A DNA stretch of 64,000 nt from JABWBP01 sp964522165 (lineage in GTDB: Bacteria; Calditrichota; Calditrichia; RBG-13-44-9; J075), in the NCBI GenBank assembly GCA_964522165.1, contig CAZFVV010000010.1:9489-73488 (forward strand). Reading direction: 5' to 3'. This document shows positions 16,932 through 25,636 of the stretch, in pieces. A program made the position numbers and the translations under genes. Numbering within the stretch: the stretch's first letter is position 1; each line of letters begins with the position of its first letter. The notes beneath the pieces are model-generated. The model saw only the letters and a list, made by a program, of their open reading frames with translations. It did not search any database and had not been told where the DNA came from.

Positions 16932-17846
16932 TTAGTTGCTGCCGGTGGTTGCGCCGGCGCTGGGAAGCGGCACGTAGCCGGTCTGTTCCACGATCTTCTG
17001 GCCGGCCTCGGACATAATCCATTCGATATACTTTTGGGTGGCTTCGTTGGGCACGCCGTGGGTGTAGATATACAGCGGGCGGGAAACCGGGTAAGCATTG
17101 TTCAGGGTATTCTCGATGTTGGCATCATAAGCGATTTCCCCGGCTCTGGCGGAGACTTTCAGCTTCTTGACCGCATCGGTAGCATAACCCATCCCGCTGT
17201 AACCGATGGCGCAGGGGGTCTTGCCGATCAGCTCCACCACGTCCTTGGAGCCGTGCAAATCCGTAGAACCCAGTTTGAAATCCCGGGTTTGGCCCAGGAT
17301 GTGCTCCCGGAAGTAGAGATAAGTGCCGGAACTGGACTGGCGGCTGATGCGGATGATTTCATCGGTGTTGCAGGGAGTGTTTTGAACCCCTAATTGCGAC
17401 CACTTGCCGATGGCGCCGCCTTCGCCGTAGATATCCGCCAGTTGCTCGATGGAGATGCTTTCAATGGGGTTGTCTTTATGCACGTAAATGGCCATGGCGT
17501 CGTAGCCCACGATGTATTCCATGGGGGCGTGGCCGGCTTCCCGGGTAGATTTCTCAAGCTCTTCCAGGGTTATCGGGCGGCTGGAATTGACGATATCCAC
17601 GGTGCCGTTGATGAGCGCGGCAATGCCGGTGCCGGAGCCGCCGCCGGAGACTTCCACCGACACGGAAGGTTCAACCCTGGCATATTCCTCCGCCCAGGCC
17701 TGGGCCAGGTTTACCATGGTGTCGGATCCGGAATTCTGGATGGTTACTTTTCCGGCGTCCTGGCCCTCTTCGGTTTTTTTGGAACAATCCAGCAGCAGGG
17801 CCGCGGACATAAAAAGGATCAAAAGAAATCGTAGCTTGAGTACCAT
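16932..17846 (-). CDS. pstS: Phosphate-binding lipoprotein PstS
   Basis: A 304-residue periplasmic-type phosphate-binding protein. The lipobox (L-L-L-D-C near residue 21) predicts lipid anchoring. Phosphate-binding segments are recognisable: NSGSDTM near 38, SGGGSGTG near 68, the SSRP loop and RQSSSGTYLYFRE near 170. It captures phosphate for PstC/PstA. A G-rich ribosome site precedes the ATG. It is the second gene of the operon after the phoU fusion. Confidence 0.95.
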   Translation of the reverse strand: MVLKLRFLLILFMSAALLLDCSKKTEEGQDAGKVTIQNSGSDTMVNLAQAWAEEYARVEPSVSVEVSGGGSGTGIAALINGTVDIVNSSRPITLEELEKSTREAGHAPMEYIVGYDAMAIYVHKDNPIESISIEQLADIYGEGGAIGKWSQLGVQNTPCNTDEIIRISRQSSSGTYLYFREHILGQTRDFKLGSTDLHGSKDVVELIGKTPCAIGYSGMGYATDAVKKLKVSARAGEIAYDANIENTLNNAYPVSRPLYIYTHGVPNEATQKYIEWIMSEAGQKIVEQTGYVPLPSAGATTGSN

Positions 17847-17904
17847 GTTTTACCCCCTGGTTTGATTTAAGAAGCCGTTTTAAAAGTCTTGGTTTATTCC
17901 ACAA

Positions 17905-17962
17905 AGCCACTAAGTTTTTATGAATTTTCCATATTTCTTTGTGTCTTCGGGCCTTAGTGGCT
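17905..17962. repeat. Inverted repeat AGCCACTAAG / CTTAGTGGCT between phoU and pstS
   Basis: Ten-base perfect arms at 17905-17914 and 17953-17962, with CACAAAG and CTTTGTG further pairing nearby. It lies within the operon between phoU and pstS. A related CCACAAAGCCATCAAG string occurs near 46053. Confidence 0.6.
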
Positions 17963-17975
17963 GAATAGATACGCT

Positions 17976-19085
17976 TTACGGATACATTTCATCGCTCACC
18001 ACCGCCTGCACAAAATCCCGGATATTGGTGGTAAGATAGTTGAAGGTTTTTTCATAGGCGGCGCGTACTTCCTCCTGGTTCCCTTTCTTACGGGAGGGGT
18101 CCGGGGTTTCCCACTGTAAGTGAATAGCCTTGGGGGGCAGCAGCCCCGCCGCTTCCCGGGCCTCTTTGCTCAGAAAAATGATCACCTGGTAAAATTCTAA
18201 GTTGGGGATTTGCTCGATAGATTTGGAATTCTGGGAAGAGATATCGATCCCTTTTTCGGCCATAAACTTGACCGCCGCGGGATCGATCACCCGCGGGGTG
18301 ACGCCGGCGCTGGCAAAGACGAACTCCTCTAACCCCAGGGAATTGGCGATCCCTTCGGCCATCTGGCTGCGCAGGGAATTGCCTTTGGATAAAAATAATA
18401 CCCGGAAGGTATCTTTGGCCTGGTGTTTCAACATTTCCCCGGTGCACATATAGAGCACTTCTTCGCAGATATTCACCGAGAGATCGGCCACCCGCTCGAA
18501 ACGCGCCGCGGCGATCAGCAGGGGAATGACCTGCTCCAGGGGCAGTTTCCCGTCGCGATGGGCCTGCAGGAGCTCCAGGCGGATTTGGGTGCGGATATTG
18601 TCCACCGGGCGTTCCAGATCCATGGTGGTGCGGGCTAAGGCTTCATTCTGATCGAAGAAGGCCTGGATGGCATCGTGCAGCATCTTGATCGACAACTCGC
18701 CGATCTCCATGAAATGGGAATAATCGTAGGCGGGCGCTCGATCTTCCGGGCCGATCACCAGCGCCTGGCGAGCGACGCTCTCGGCGTAATCCCCGATTCT
18801 TTCCAGGTGGGTATTGATTTTGATGACAGCATAGACCAGGCGCAAGTGGGCGCCGACCGGCTGCTGGCGCACCAGGAATTCCAGGCAGAGCCGGTCCAGC
18901 TCCTTTTCCAACTCGTCGATACGCTGGTCGCGAAGAATGATAGCATAAGCGAGCTTGCGGTTGTTTTCGACCAGCGCTTTTAAACTGCCGTTAACGGCTT
19001 GCTCCACCTGGCCGGCCATCTCTATGACCTTGTTGCGAACGCGGTCGATGCCTTTCCGCAGCCGTTCTTCCAAAATCGTTGACAT
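17976..19085 (-). CDS. phoU: PhoU fused to a catalytically dead LMW-phosphatase/ArsC-like domain
   Basis: A 369-residue fusion. Residues 1-220 are PhoU, with both metal-binding helices (HLERIGDYAE near 93 and FERVADLSVNI near 200); PhoU represses the Pho response when phosphate is plentiful. Residues 228-365 have the fold motifs of low-molecular-weight phosphatase/arsenate reductase, but the CX5R nucleophile loop reads S233-K-G-N-S-L-R239. The catalytic Cys and the second Cys are both absent, while the anion-binding backbone residues, the Arg and the DPS loop remain. It may therefore bind phosphate without hydrolysing it (inference). It is the first gene of the pst operon, with GGAGAA before the ATG. 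Confidence 0.9.
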   Translation of the reverse strand: MSTILEERLRKGIDRVRNKVIEMAGQVEQAVNGSLKALVENNRKLAYAIILRDQRIDELEKELDRLCLEFLVRQQPVGAHLRLVYAVIKINTHLERIGDYAESVARQALVIGPEDRAPAYDYSHFMEIGELSIKMLHDAIQAFFDQNEALARTTMDLERPVDNIRTQIRLELLQAHRDGKLPLEQVIPLLIAAARFERVADLSVNICEEVLYMCTGEMLKHQAKDTFRVLFLSKGNSLRSQMAEGIANSLGLEEFVFASAGVTPRVIDPAAVKFMAEKGIDISSQNSKSIEQIPNLEFYQVIIFLSKEAREAAGLLPPKAIHLQWETPDPSRKKGNQEEVRAAYEKTFNYLTTNIRDFVQAVVSDEMYP

Positions 19086-19129
19086 CTGCTTCTCCCATTG
19101 GGGTCATGCGCAGCGCCGAAGGCCGCCGC

Positions 19130-19158
19130 ATATTAAAAAAAGTACAGAACGATTACAA
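19130..19158 (-). promoter_or_regulatory. Possible promoter of the phoU-pst operon
   Basis: On the minus strand a TTGTAA hexamer (19153-19158) and TAATAT (19130-19135) are 17 bases apart, 45 bases upstream of the PhoU start. Each matches the sigma-70 consensus in four of six positions. No clear Pho box was seen. Confidence 0.3.
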
Positions 19159-19343
19159 AAACCGCACAATCCGGTTTCTAAAAACGGGAATGAAGATAAC
19201 CCATCGGGGAGGTTTTTTGCAAATAGAAAGAAATTAATGCGGCGTATTGCGGGGAAGAGCAGTCGTTTTCGATAAAACGTTTGCAGGCGGAGAAACGAAG
19301 CGGGGAGAGGGGGAGTGCAGGAGAAACGGGGAGGGGAAGACAG

Positions 19344-19790
19344 TCACCGTTTCTCTCCCCCGCTTTCCCGCTTCGCAGGAAAGGGATCCCGTGCATCCAG
19401 AATCCAGGCGCTGGAATGTTTCCGAAACCCGATCCGGGGATAGTAATCCACGGCCGCGGGGGCTGCTAACAGCACGATTTTCGACCCCCGGCCCATCTTT
19501 TCCCGGGTCTTTTCGATCAACCGGATGCCGATCCCTTTTTTCTGGTAATCCAGGTGTACCGCCAGGTCGGAGAGGTACCCGACGTAGGCAAAATCGGTGA
19601 GGGTGCGGGCAATACCCACCAGTTTTTCCCCGTCCCAGGCGCTGACCACCAGGTTAGCGTACTGCAGCATGGCGTTCATGGCCTGGCGGTCGTCCACCGG
19701 ACGCCGCTCTCCCAGGGTGGAGGCCCGGTATAATTCGATGACCCGGTCGAGGTCCAGGTCGTTTCCGTAGCGGTAGTCGATGTGGTTCAA
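19344..19790 (-). CDS. GNAT family N-acetyltransferase
   Basis: A 148-residue GNAT protein. Motif A is clear: YLSDLAVHLDYQKKGIGIRLIEK, where Q-K-K-G-I-G binds acetyl-CoA. An AAVDYYPRIGF segment is typical of the C-terminal part. The acceptor is unknown. The start is probably TTG at 19788-19790, preceded by GGAG at seven bases. It stands alone in a gap rich in heptamer repeats. Confidence 0.87.
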   Translation of the reverse strand: MNHIDYRYGNDLDLDRVIELYRASTLGERRPVDDRQAMNAMLQYANLVVSAWDGEKLVGIARTLTDFAYVGYLSDLAVHLDYQKKGIGIRLIEKTREKMGRGSKIVLLAAPAAVDYYPRIGFRKHSSAWILDARDPFPAKRESGGEKR

Positions 19791-19819
19791 GGATTTCTCC
19801 GGTTGGCGGTTAATACTTT

Positions 19820-19854
19820 GAAGGATAACGGTTGAAGGATGAAGGATAAGTGAG
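19820..19854. repeat. Heptamer array, GAAGGAT type
   Basis: Consecutive 7-mers GAAGGAT, AACGGTT, GAAGGAT, GAAGGAT, AAGTGAG between the GNAT and rhomboid genes. Confidence 0.75.
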
Positions 19855-19932
19855 ATATCGTTGGACCTGGTATCATGGGGAAATTATCACATGCCCTATT
19901 ACGTTTGTGGGTGGCAAAGTGCGTAATGTCAG

Positions 19933-20628
19933 TTAATAATATGACGGCATCTCTGGAGGGGGGCGCTTGCGAAAGAGGAAGATCAACGCGGCGCCGATCA
20001 CAAATCCGCCGATGTGCGCCCACCAGGCCACCCCGCCCACGTCCGCGGGCAATCCCAATGCAATCACCCCCTGGACGGCCTGAATGAGAATCCAGAAAAT
20101 CAGGAAGAAGTAGGCGGGAATGTCGATAATTTTAAAGAAGATGAAGATCGGGAGAAGGGTGAGCACCCTTCCCCGGGGATAGAGCACCAGGTACGCGCCC
20201 ATCACCCCGGAGATGGCCCCACTGGCCCCGATGGTGGGCAATTGGGATTCGGCGTTGAGCAGCAGGTGCACGATTCCCGCGCCCAGGCCGGCCAGCAGGT
20301 AAAAAAGAATGTAGCGCCCGTGCCCCATACTGTCTTCCACGTTGTCCCCGAAGATCCACAGGAACCACATATTCCCGATAAAGTGCATCCATCCGCCGTG
20401 CAGGAAGATCGAAGAGAAGAAAGGAACGCCGATTCCCACCACGTCCCCGGGCTGGTTTGTGGCCAGGTAGTAAATTTTCGCCGGGATCAGGGCCAGGGCC
20501 TGGTACAAGCCATCTACCTGGCGCCCCAGGGAGAGCTGGTAGAAAAACGCCAGCGTGTTTAGGATAATCAGCCCGACGTTCACAATCGGAAAGGTGAGGG
20601 AATGAGTGGAATCTCTTAGCGGAATCAT
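19933..20628 (-). CDS. Rhomboid family intramembrane serine protease
   Basis: A 231-residue membrane protein with about six hydrophobic segments. The catalytic dyad is visible: Ser136 in GASGAISG and His205 in AWWAHIGGF. The conserved H82-xxx-N86 of the oxyanion region (HFIGNMWFLWIFG) is also present. Rhomboids cleave single-pass membrane proteins within the bilayer. Nothing in the surroundings points to its substrate. Confidence 0.93.
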   Translation of the reverse strand: MIPLRDSTHSLTFPIVNVGLIILNTLAFFYQLSLGRQVDGLYQALALIPAKIYYLATNQPGDVVGIGVPFFSSIFLHGGWMHFIGNMWFLWIFGDNVEDSMGHGRYILFYLLAGLGAGIVHLLLNAESQLPTIGASGAISGVMGAYLVLYPRGRVLTLLPIFIFFKIIDIPAYFFLIFWILIQAVQGVIALGLPADVGGVAWWAHIGGFVIGAALIFLFRKRPPPEMPSYY

Positions 20629-20677
20629 TTTCTATTCCTGCACGGTTTGGATACCGGTGGCCGGTGGTTTCTACCCA

Positions 20678-20714
20678 TTGAAGATTGAAAATTGAAGATT
20701 GAAGATTGATAATT
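20678..20714. repeat. Heptamer array, TTGAAGA type
   Basis: Five consecutive 7-mers: TTGAAGA, TTGAAAA, TTGAAGA, TTGAAGA, TTGATAA, upstream of the rhomboid gene. Confidence 0.85.
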
Positions 20715-20799
20715 CTTTCAACCGCGATAAAGAGATTTTAAAGGTTTTGAGAATCCTTGAAGTCTCTTTGCTTCTTCCAATTATCAGTTCGGATTCGAT

Positions 20800-21138
20800 T
20801 TATTTCCCACGCACTTTTCTAAACCGGTGCCCACCCGGCTCGATAACCACAAATGCTTGTTTCAACTCTTCTTCCGAATAGGCGTTTAACACTTTTTCAA
20901 GCTCCCTGTGCACTGCTCGTTGCGTCGAAGGCAGAATACGCGGATAGAGCACCCCTGCACCAGGCCCTTTCACAAAAACCGGGTTGCCGAAATCGCCATC
21001 CCGGCTTACAAATATCCGCTCCTGCTCCCGGGCAACCATGAGCAGTTCCAGCACGCTTTGAACGGTAATGCGAGTACCGGCAATACACGGCTTTCCGAAA
21101 TGTATTAGGGGATTAACCACAATCCTGTCAATATTCAT
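20800..21138 (-). CDS. Chimeric DUF433-DUF5615 toxin-antitoxin remnant
   Basis: A 112-residue protein. Residues 1-32 match the start of DUF433 antitoxins (NPLIHFGKPCIAGTRITVQSVLELL). From about residue 35 it becomes the second half of a DUF5615 PIN-like toxin (AREQERIFVSRDGDFGN, then GVLYPRILP and AFVVIEPGGHRFRKV). In normal loci these are two adjacent genes. Here the antitoxin tail and toxin head are missing and the frame is continuous, so an internal deletion probably fused them. The PIN-like N-terminal acidic residues are lost, so nuclease activity is unlikely. The ATG at 21138 begins the family-like sequence; the longer frame is rejected. Confidence 0.75.
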   Translation of the reverse strand: MNIDRIVVNPLIHFGKPCIAGTRITVQSVLELLMVAREQERIFVSRDGDFGNPVFVKGPGAGVLYPRILPSTQRAVHRELEKVLNAYSEEELKQAFVVIEPGGHRFRKVRGK

Positions 21139-21365
21139 TGCGCCACCTCGCGCGTTCTTTGTTGAATGAACTGATATCAACTTAAAAAAAATTTGCCGGA
21201 AATGCAACCGGGGAGTATGCCGGCCCCGCGCCGGAAGGGCGCGCCCCCTTTTATGGTTTTGCTCGAAAAACTATTGAATAATTCCGGGTAAATGGATAGC
21301 TTAGCAAGCCCGCGTGAAGCCCCACCAGGTAAGTGGTCACTTCCTCACTTCGTGGGATGACCGGG

Positions 21366-21431
21366 GTGAAACGTAAAACGTGAAAGAGTTTACCCTGAGC
21401 TTGCCGAAGGGTGCTGCGTGAAACGTGAGGG
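21366..21431. repeat. Heptamer array, GTGAAAC type, split by a palindrome-like insert
   Basis: GTGAAAC, GTAAAAC and GTGAAAG run in 7-bp phase from 21366. After an ACCCTGAGCTTGCCGAAGGGT segment (ends complementary) the array resumes with GTGAAAC, GTGAGGG from 21418. Confidence 0.7.
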
Positions 21432-21477
21432 CAAGATCGAACTGTTCATCTTATCAACTGATTGGAGGTACGTTTTT

Positions 21478-24400
21478 ATGATTCGTCTCACTGCGCTTCT
21501 GCTGCTGCTGTCAAGTCTTTTCTTATTTTCCGCTCCTCCCCAGGAAAAGGGGAAAAAGGAAACCCAACCCCAAACCCGCCTGAAAGCCGAAACTTTCTCC
21601 GGGCTGGCGCTGCGCTCCATCGGCCCGGCGCTCACTTCCGGGCGGATCGGGGACCTGGCCGTGCATCCCCAAAACCGCTCGGTGTATTTCGCGGCGGTGG
21701 CCTCCGGGGGAGTGTGGAAAACCGAAAATTCCGGAACTACCTGGCAGCCGGTGTTCGACAGCCAGGGCTCTTATTCCATCGGCTGCGTGGCTATCGACCC
21801 CCAAAATCCCCTGATCGTGTGGGTGGGAACCGGGGAGAACAACAGCCAGCGCAGCGTGGGCTATGGCGACGGGGTGTATAAATCCCTCGACGGCGGCAAA
21901 ACCTGGAAAAACACGGGGCTGAAAAACTCCGAGCACGTCGGCAAGATCGTCATCGACCCGCGCAATTCTGAGGTGGTGTACGTGGCCGCGCAGGGTCCCC
22001 TGTGGGCCCCCGGCGGCGACCGCGGCCTCTACAAAACCACGGACGGCGGCAAAAACTGGAAGCAAATTCTGTCCATCAGCGAAAACACCGGGGTGAGCGA
22101 CCTGGACTACGATCCCCGCAATCCGGAGGTTCTCTACGCCTCCGCGTACCAGCGCCGCCGCCACGTGTGGACGCTCATCAACGGGGGGCCGGAGTCGGCG
22201 CTCTACAAATCCACGGACGGCGGCAACGAGTGGAAGAAGTTGGAGAGCGGCCTGCCCAAAGAAGAGTTGGGGCGCATCGGCCTGGCGGTCTCCCCGGCCA
22301 ACCCGAACGTGGTTTATGCCATCGTGGAGGCGGCCAATAAAGCGGGGGGATTTTTCCGCTCCACAGACATGGGCGAAAGCTGGGAAAAGCGCGGCAGCTA
22401 CGTGAGCGGCAGCCCACAGTATTACCAGGAGATCATCTGCGATCCCAAAGAGGTAAACCGGGTGTATTCCATGGACGTATGGATGCAGGTAACCGAGGAT
22501 GGGGGCAAAACTTTCCGCAAGGTGGGGGAAAAATTCAAGCACGTGGACAACCACGCCCTGTGGATCGACCCGCAGGATACCGATTACCTGTTATCCGGCT
22601 GCGACGGGGGGGTGTACGAGAGCTTCGACCGCGGGGCCACCTGGCATTTCAAGGCCAACCTGCCGGTGACGCAGTTTTACAAGATCACGGTGGACAACGA
22701 ACTGCCTTTCTACAACGTGTACGGGGGAACGCAGGATAATTTTACCTTAGGCGGGCCTTCCCGCACCCTTACGGTGCAGGGAATTACCAATAGCGAGTGG
22801 TTCGTCACCTTAGGGGGGGACGGTTTTGAACCCCAGGTGGACCCGCAGGATCCTAACATCATCTACTCCCAATATCAATACGGCGGGCTGGTGCGCTTCG
22901 ATAAGCGCAGCGGGGAATTGATCGACATCCAACCGCAGCCCGGCAAGGGCGAAGATCCGCTGCGCTGGAACTGGGATTCCGCGCTGCTGCTCAGCCCCCA
23001 TTCCCATACCCGGCTCTACTTTGCCGCCCAGAGAATCTTCCGCAGCGACGACCGCGGCGACTCCTGGCGGCCCATCAGCCCAGACCTCACCCGGCGGATC
23101 GACCGCAACCAGCTCCCGGTGATGGGCAGGGTGTGGAGCATCGACGCGGTGGCGAAAAACGCTTCTACCTCCTTCTATGGGAACATTGTGGCGCTGAGCG
23201 AATCCCCCCTGCAAGAAGGGCTGATCTACGCCGGTACTGACGACGGGCTGGTGCAGGTGACTGAAAACGGCGGAGACATCTGGCGAAAGATCGAAAAATT
23301 CCCCGGGGTTCCGGATATGACCTACGTGAACTGCCTGCTCGCCTCGCAGCACGGCGCGAGCACGGTTTACGCCGCCTTCAACAACCACAAGCGGGGAGAT
23401 TTCAAACCCTACCTGCTGAAGAGCGACGACCGGGGCAAAAGCTGGGTTTCCGTGACCGGGAATCTCCCGGAGCGCGGATCGGTGTACAGCATCGCGGAAG
23501 ACCACGTGAATCCCAATCTCCTCTTTGCGGGAACCGAGTTCGCGCTGTTCTTCACTCTCGACGGCGGCAAGAACTGGGTGCAATTGCAAGGGGGGATGCC
23601 GGTCATCGCGGTGCGCGACCTGGCGATCCAGAAGCGGGAGAACGATCTGGTGGTGGGAACCTTCGGGCGGGGCATTTACATTTTGGACGATTATTCCCTG
23701 CTGCGGCAGCTCAGCGCGGAGGCGTTAGAACGGGAAGCGGCGCTGTACCCGGCCAAAAACGCCCTGATGTACATCGAGAGCGCCCCGCTGGGCTTGCGGG
23801 ATAAATCTTTCCAGGGCGATTCCTATTTTACTGCCCCCAATCCCCCCTTCGGGGCAACTTTTACTTACTATTTGAAAGAGGAGATCAAAACCCTGAAGAA
23901 GCAGCGCCAGGAGGCGGAGAAGAAGTTGGGCAAAGAGGGCGGCGCGGTGCGCTATCCCGATTGGGAAACGCTGCGGGCGGAAGCGCAGGAGGAGGCCCCG
24001 GCGATAATCCTGACCGTGAGGGATGAAGACGGCAACACGGTGCGCCGCCTGAGCGGCCCGGTAAAGGCGGGTTTCCACCGCGTCGCCTGGGACTTGCGCT
24101 ACCCCGCGGCGAATCCCGCCAGCTTAGAACCGCCGGATACCGAAGATCCCTTCGCAGAGCAGCCGGCCGGGCCGCTGGCCGCCCCGGGAACTTACACGGT
24201 TTCCCTGGCAAAGCGGGTGGACGGGAAGGAAACGCCCCTGGGAACGCCGCAAACGTTTTCTGCGGAGCCGCTGAACATCGCCACCTTGCCCGCGGCAGAC
24301 CGCGCCGCGCTGTTAGCGTTCCAGCAGAAGACCGCCCGGCTGCAACGGGCGGTGTTGGGCGCGGAAAACGCCGCGGATGAAGCGCAGACGCGCCTCAATT

Positions 24401-24774
24401 ACATCAAACGGGCGCTGTTGGATACCCCCGGCGCCGATCCCGCGCTGCTGCAAGAAGCGCTGGCGCTGCAAAACCGCCTGAAAGATTTGCAAACCCGGCT
24501 CTCCGGCGACCGGGTCATCGCTTCCCGCAACGAGCCGACCCCGCCGGCCATCGTGGACCGGGTGCAGGGGATCGTGTACGGGCACTGGGCTTCCACCTCC
24601 GCGCCTACCCAGACCCACCGCGACGCCTATCAAATCGCCGCGGATGAATTTGGCGCAGTTTTAGAAGGGTTGCGGGTATTGATCGAGGTGGATTTGAAGA
24701 GCCTGGAAGACCGGCTGGAGAGCGCCGGCGCGCCCTGGACGCCCGGGCGCGTGCCGCGCTGGAAAGCGGAATAA
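21478..24774 (+). CDS. Secreted sortilin/BNR-type beta-propeller protein
   Basis: A 1098-residue exported protein. The ATG at 21478 has TTGGAGG upstream and gives a signal peptide (LTALLLLLSSLFLFSA). Residues 30 to about 760 are beta-propeller repeats with many Asp-box motifs (S-x-D-G-G-x-x-W, for example SLDGGKTW, TTDGGKNW, STDMGESW, SDDRGKSW), as in VPS10/sortilin and exo-xyloglucanase-like proteins. After about 800 come an Fn3-like region and a helical tail. Such proteins bind or trim extracellular glycans or proteins; no catalytic residues can be assigned. It stands alone. Confidence 0.87.
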   Translation: MIRLTALLLLLSSLFLFSAPPQEKGKKETQPQTRLKAETFSGLALRSIGPALTSGRIGDLAVHPQNRSVYFAAVASGGVWKTENSGTTWQPVFDSQGSYSIGCVAIDPQNPLIVWVGTGENNSQRSVGYGDGVYKSLDGGKTWKNTGLKNSEHVGKIVIDPRNSEVVYVAAQGPLWAPGGDRGLYKTTDGGKNWKQILSISENTGVSDLDYDPRNPEVLYASAYQRRRHVWTLINGGPESALYKSTDGGNEWKKLESGLPKEELGRIGLAVSPANPNVVYAIVEAANKAGGFFRSTDMGESWEKRGSYVSGSPQYYQEIICDPKEVNRVYSMDVWMQVTEDGGKTFRKVGEKFKHVDNHALWIDPQDTDYLLSGCDGGVYESFDRGATWHFKANLPVTQFYKITVDNELPFYNVYGGTQDNFTLGGPSRTLTVQGITNSEWFVTLGGDGFEPQVDPQDPNIIYSQYQYGGLVRFDKRSGELIDIQPQPGKGEDPLRWNWDSALLLSPHSHTRLYFAAQRIFRSDDRGDSWRPISPDLTRRIDRNQLPVMGRVWSIDAVAKNASTSFYGNIVALSESPLQEGLIYAGTDDGLVQVTENGGDIWRKIEKFPGVPDMTYVNCLLASQHGASTVYAAFNNHKRGDFKPYLLKSDDRGKSWVSVTGNLPERGSVYSIAEDHVNPNLLFAGTEFALFFTLDGGKNWVQLQGGMPVIAVRDLAIQKRENDLVVGTFGRGIYILDDYSLLRQLSAEALEREAALYPAKNALMYIESAPLGLRDKSFQGDSYFTAPNPPFGATFTYYLKEEIKTLKKQRQEAEKKLGKEGGAVRYPDWETLRAEAQEEAPAIILTVRDEDGNTVRRLSGPVKAGFHRVAWDLRYPAANPASLEPPDTEDPFAEQPAGPLAAPGTYTVSLAKRVDGKETPLGTPQTFSAEPLNIATLPAADRAALLAFQQKTARLQRAVLGAENAADEAQTRLNYIKRALLDTPGADPALLQEALALQNRLKDLQTRLSGDRVIASRNEPTPPAIVDRVQGIVYGHWASTSAPTQTHRDAYQIAADEFGAVLEGLRVLIEVDLKSLEDRLESAGAPWTPGRVPRWKAE

Positions 24775-24799
24775 TACGGATGCCGCTACCGCTGAAACA

Positions 24800-24843
24800 C
24801 CCGCTGAAGCGTGGTAATCCAAAATTTGCCGCGCTTCAGCGGG
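24800..24843. repeat. 12-bp perfect inverted repeat between convergent genes
   Basis: CCCGCTGAAGCG (24800-24811) pairs with CGCTTCAGCGGG (24832-24843). It lies where the propeller gene and the carotenoid operon converge. No T run follows, so it is either a weak terminator or a dispersed palindromic repeat. Confidence 0.55.
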
Positions 24844-24904
24844 CAGTTTGTCATGCGCCTGGTTGTCAAGTTAATTTGTTAAAGACGACGTGATAAACCC
24901 TTTC

Positions 24905-25636
24905 TTAACGGGTATATTCAGCTTCGGCCATCCGGCTCTTCCCTGGCTTCGCCATCCGGCGGGAGAGCAGCTTCTCGTAAATGGTCACGTTCATCAGATA
25001 TAGCAGCAGCCCGTAGATGAAATCTTCCACCGGGATGGTGAATACCCGGAATCCTAAGTTTTCCGCGTTATTGTACCACACCACTTCGCCTTCGATGAAA
25101 GAGCCGGTGAGGATGCCGTTTACGATCAGGAACGGGAACGCGAAGATAATCCCGTAAGCGAGGTAAAATCTCCCTAAGTAGCTCGATTTGAAAACCGTCA
25201 AATGCAGCAGCAGGAAAATTGCCGTGGAAATAAAGGTCACCCCGGTGTATAAGCGATCCAGGTTGACTATTCCCACCAACAGCAGCGCCGCCGCCAGCGC
25301 CTGGGTGATGAGCTTGGCGTAACGCTCCAGGAAGTCGCCCCGGGGCATTTCTTTCAACGCGGCGTAGGTAAACACGCAGGCGTAGGGGATGCAAATGAAA
25401 AAGAGCCACTCCTCCAGGGGTAAATTCAACAGATAGACGCCGGTCAGGTATTGGGGGTTGAATCCCCACACCCCCCGGTGGGTGAAAAATACGTCCCAAA
25501 CGATAAAGACCGCGGCGGTCGCCAGAATCGCCGGCCACAGCGCAAACCAGGTGCGGTAAAAACCTAAGCGGCGGTGAAAGCTGAATCCCAGGGGAACGCT
25601 GGCGGCGAAAAGATTAACGAGCAGATAAGTTAGCAT
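24905..25636 (-). CDS. Lycopene cyclase domain protein (fused CrtYc-CrtYd type)
   Basis: A 243-residue membrane protein with about seven helices in two similar halves. Each half carries the cyclase motif: LPLEEWLFFICIPYACVF near residue 72 and IPVEDFIYGLLLYLMNV near 205. This matches the single-chain bacterial cyclase related to CrtYc and CrtYd, which makes beta-ionone rings from lycopene ends. It is the last gene of the carotenoid operon and overlaps crtZ by 23 bases, so the two are translated together. Confidence 0.9.
   Translation of the reverse strand: MLTYLLVNLFAASVPLGFSFHRRLGFYRTWFALWPAILATAAVFIVWDVFFTHRGVWGFNPQYLTGVYLLNLPLEEWLFFICIPYACVFTYAALKEMPRGDFLERYAKLITQALAAALLLVGIVNLDRLYTGVTFISTAIFLLLHLTVFKSSYLGRFYLAYGIIFAFPFLIVNGILTGSFIEGEVVWYNNAENLGFRVFTIPVEDFIYGLLLYLMNVTIYEKLLSRRMAKPGKSRMAEAEYTR

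Noticed and set aside
17976..18400. Functional arsenate reductase
   Set aside because: The nucleophile Cys of CX5R is Ser and the second Cys is Leu, so the usual chemistry is not possible.
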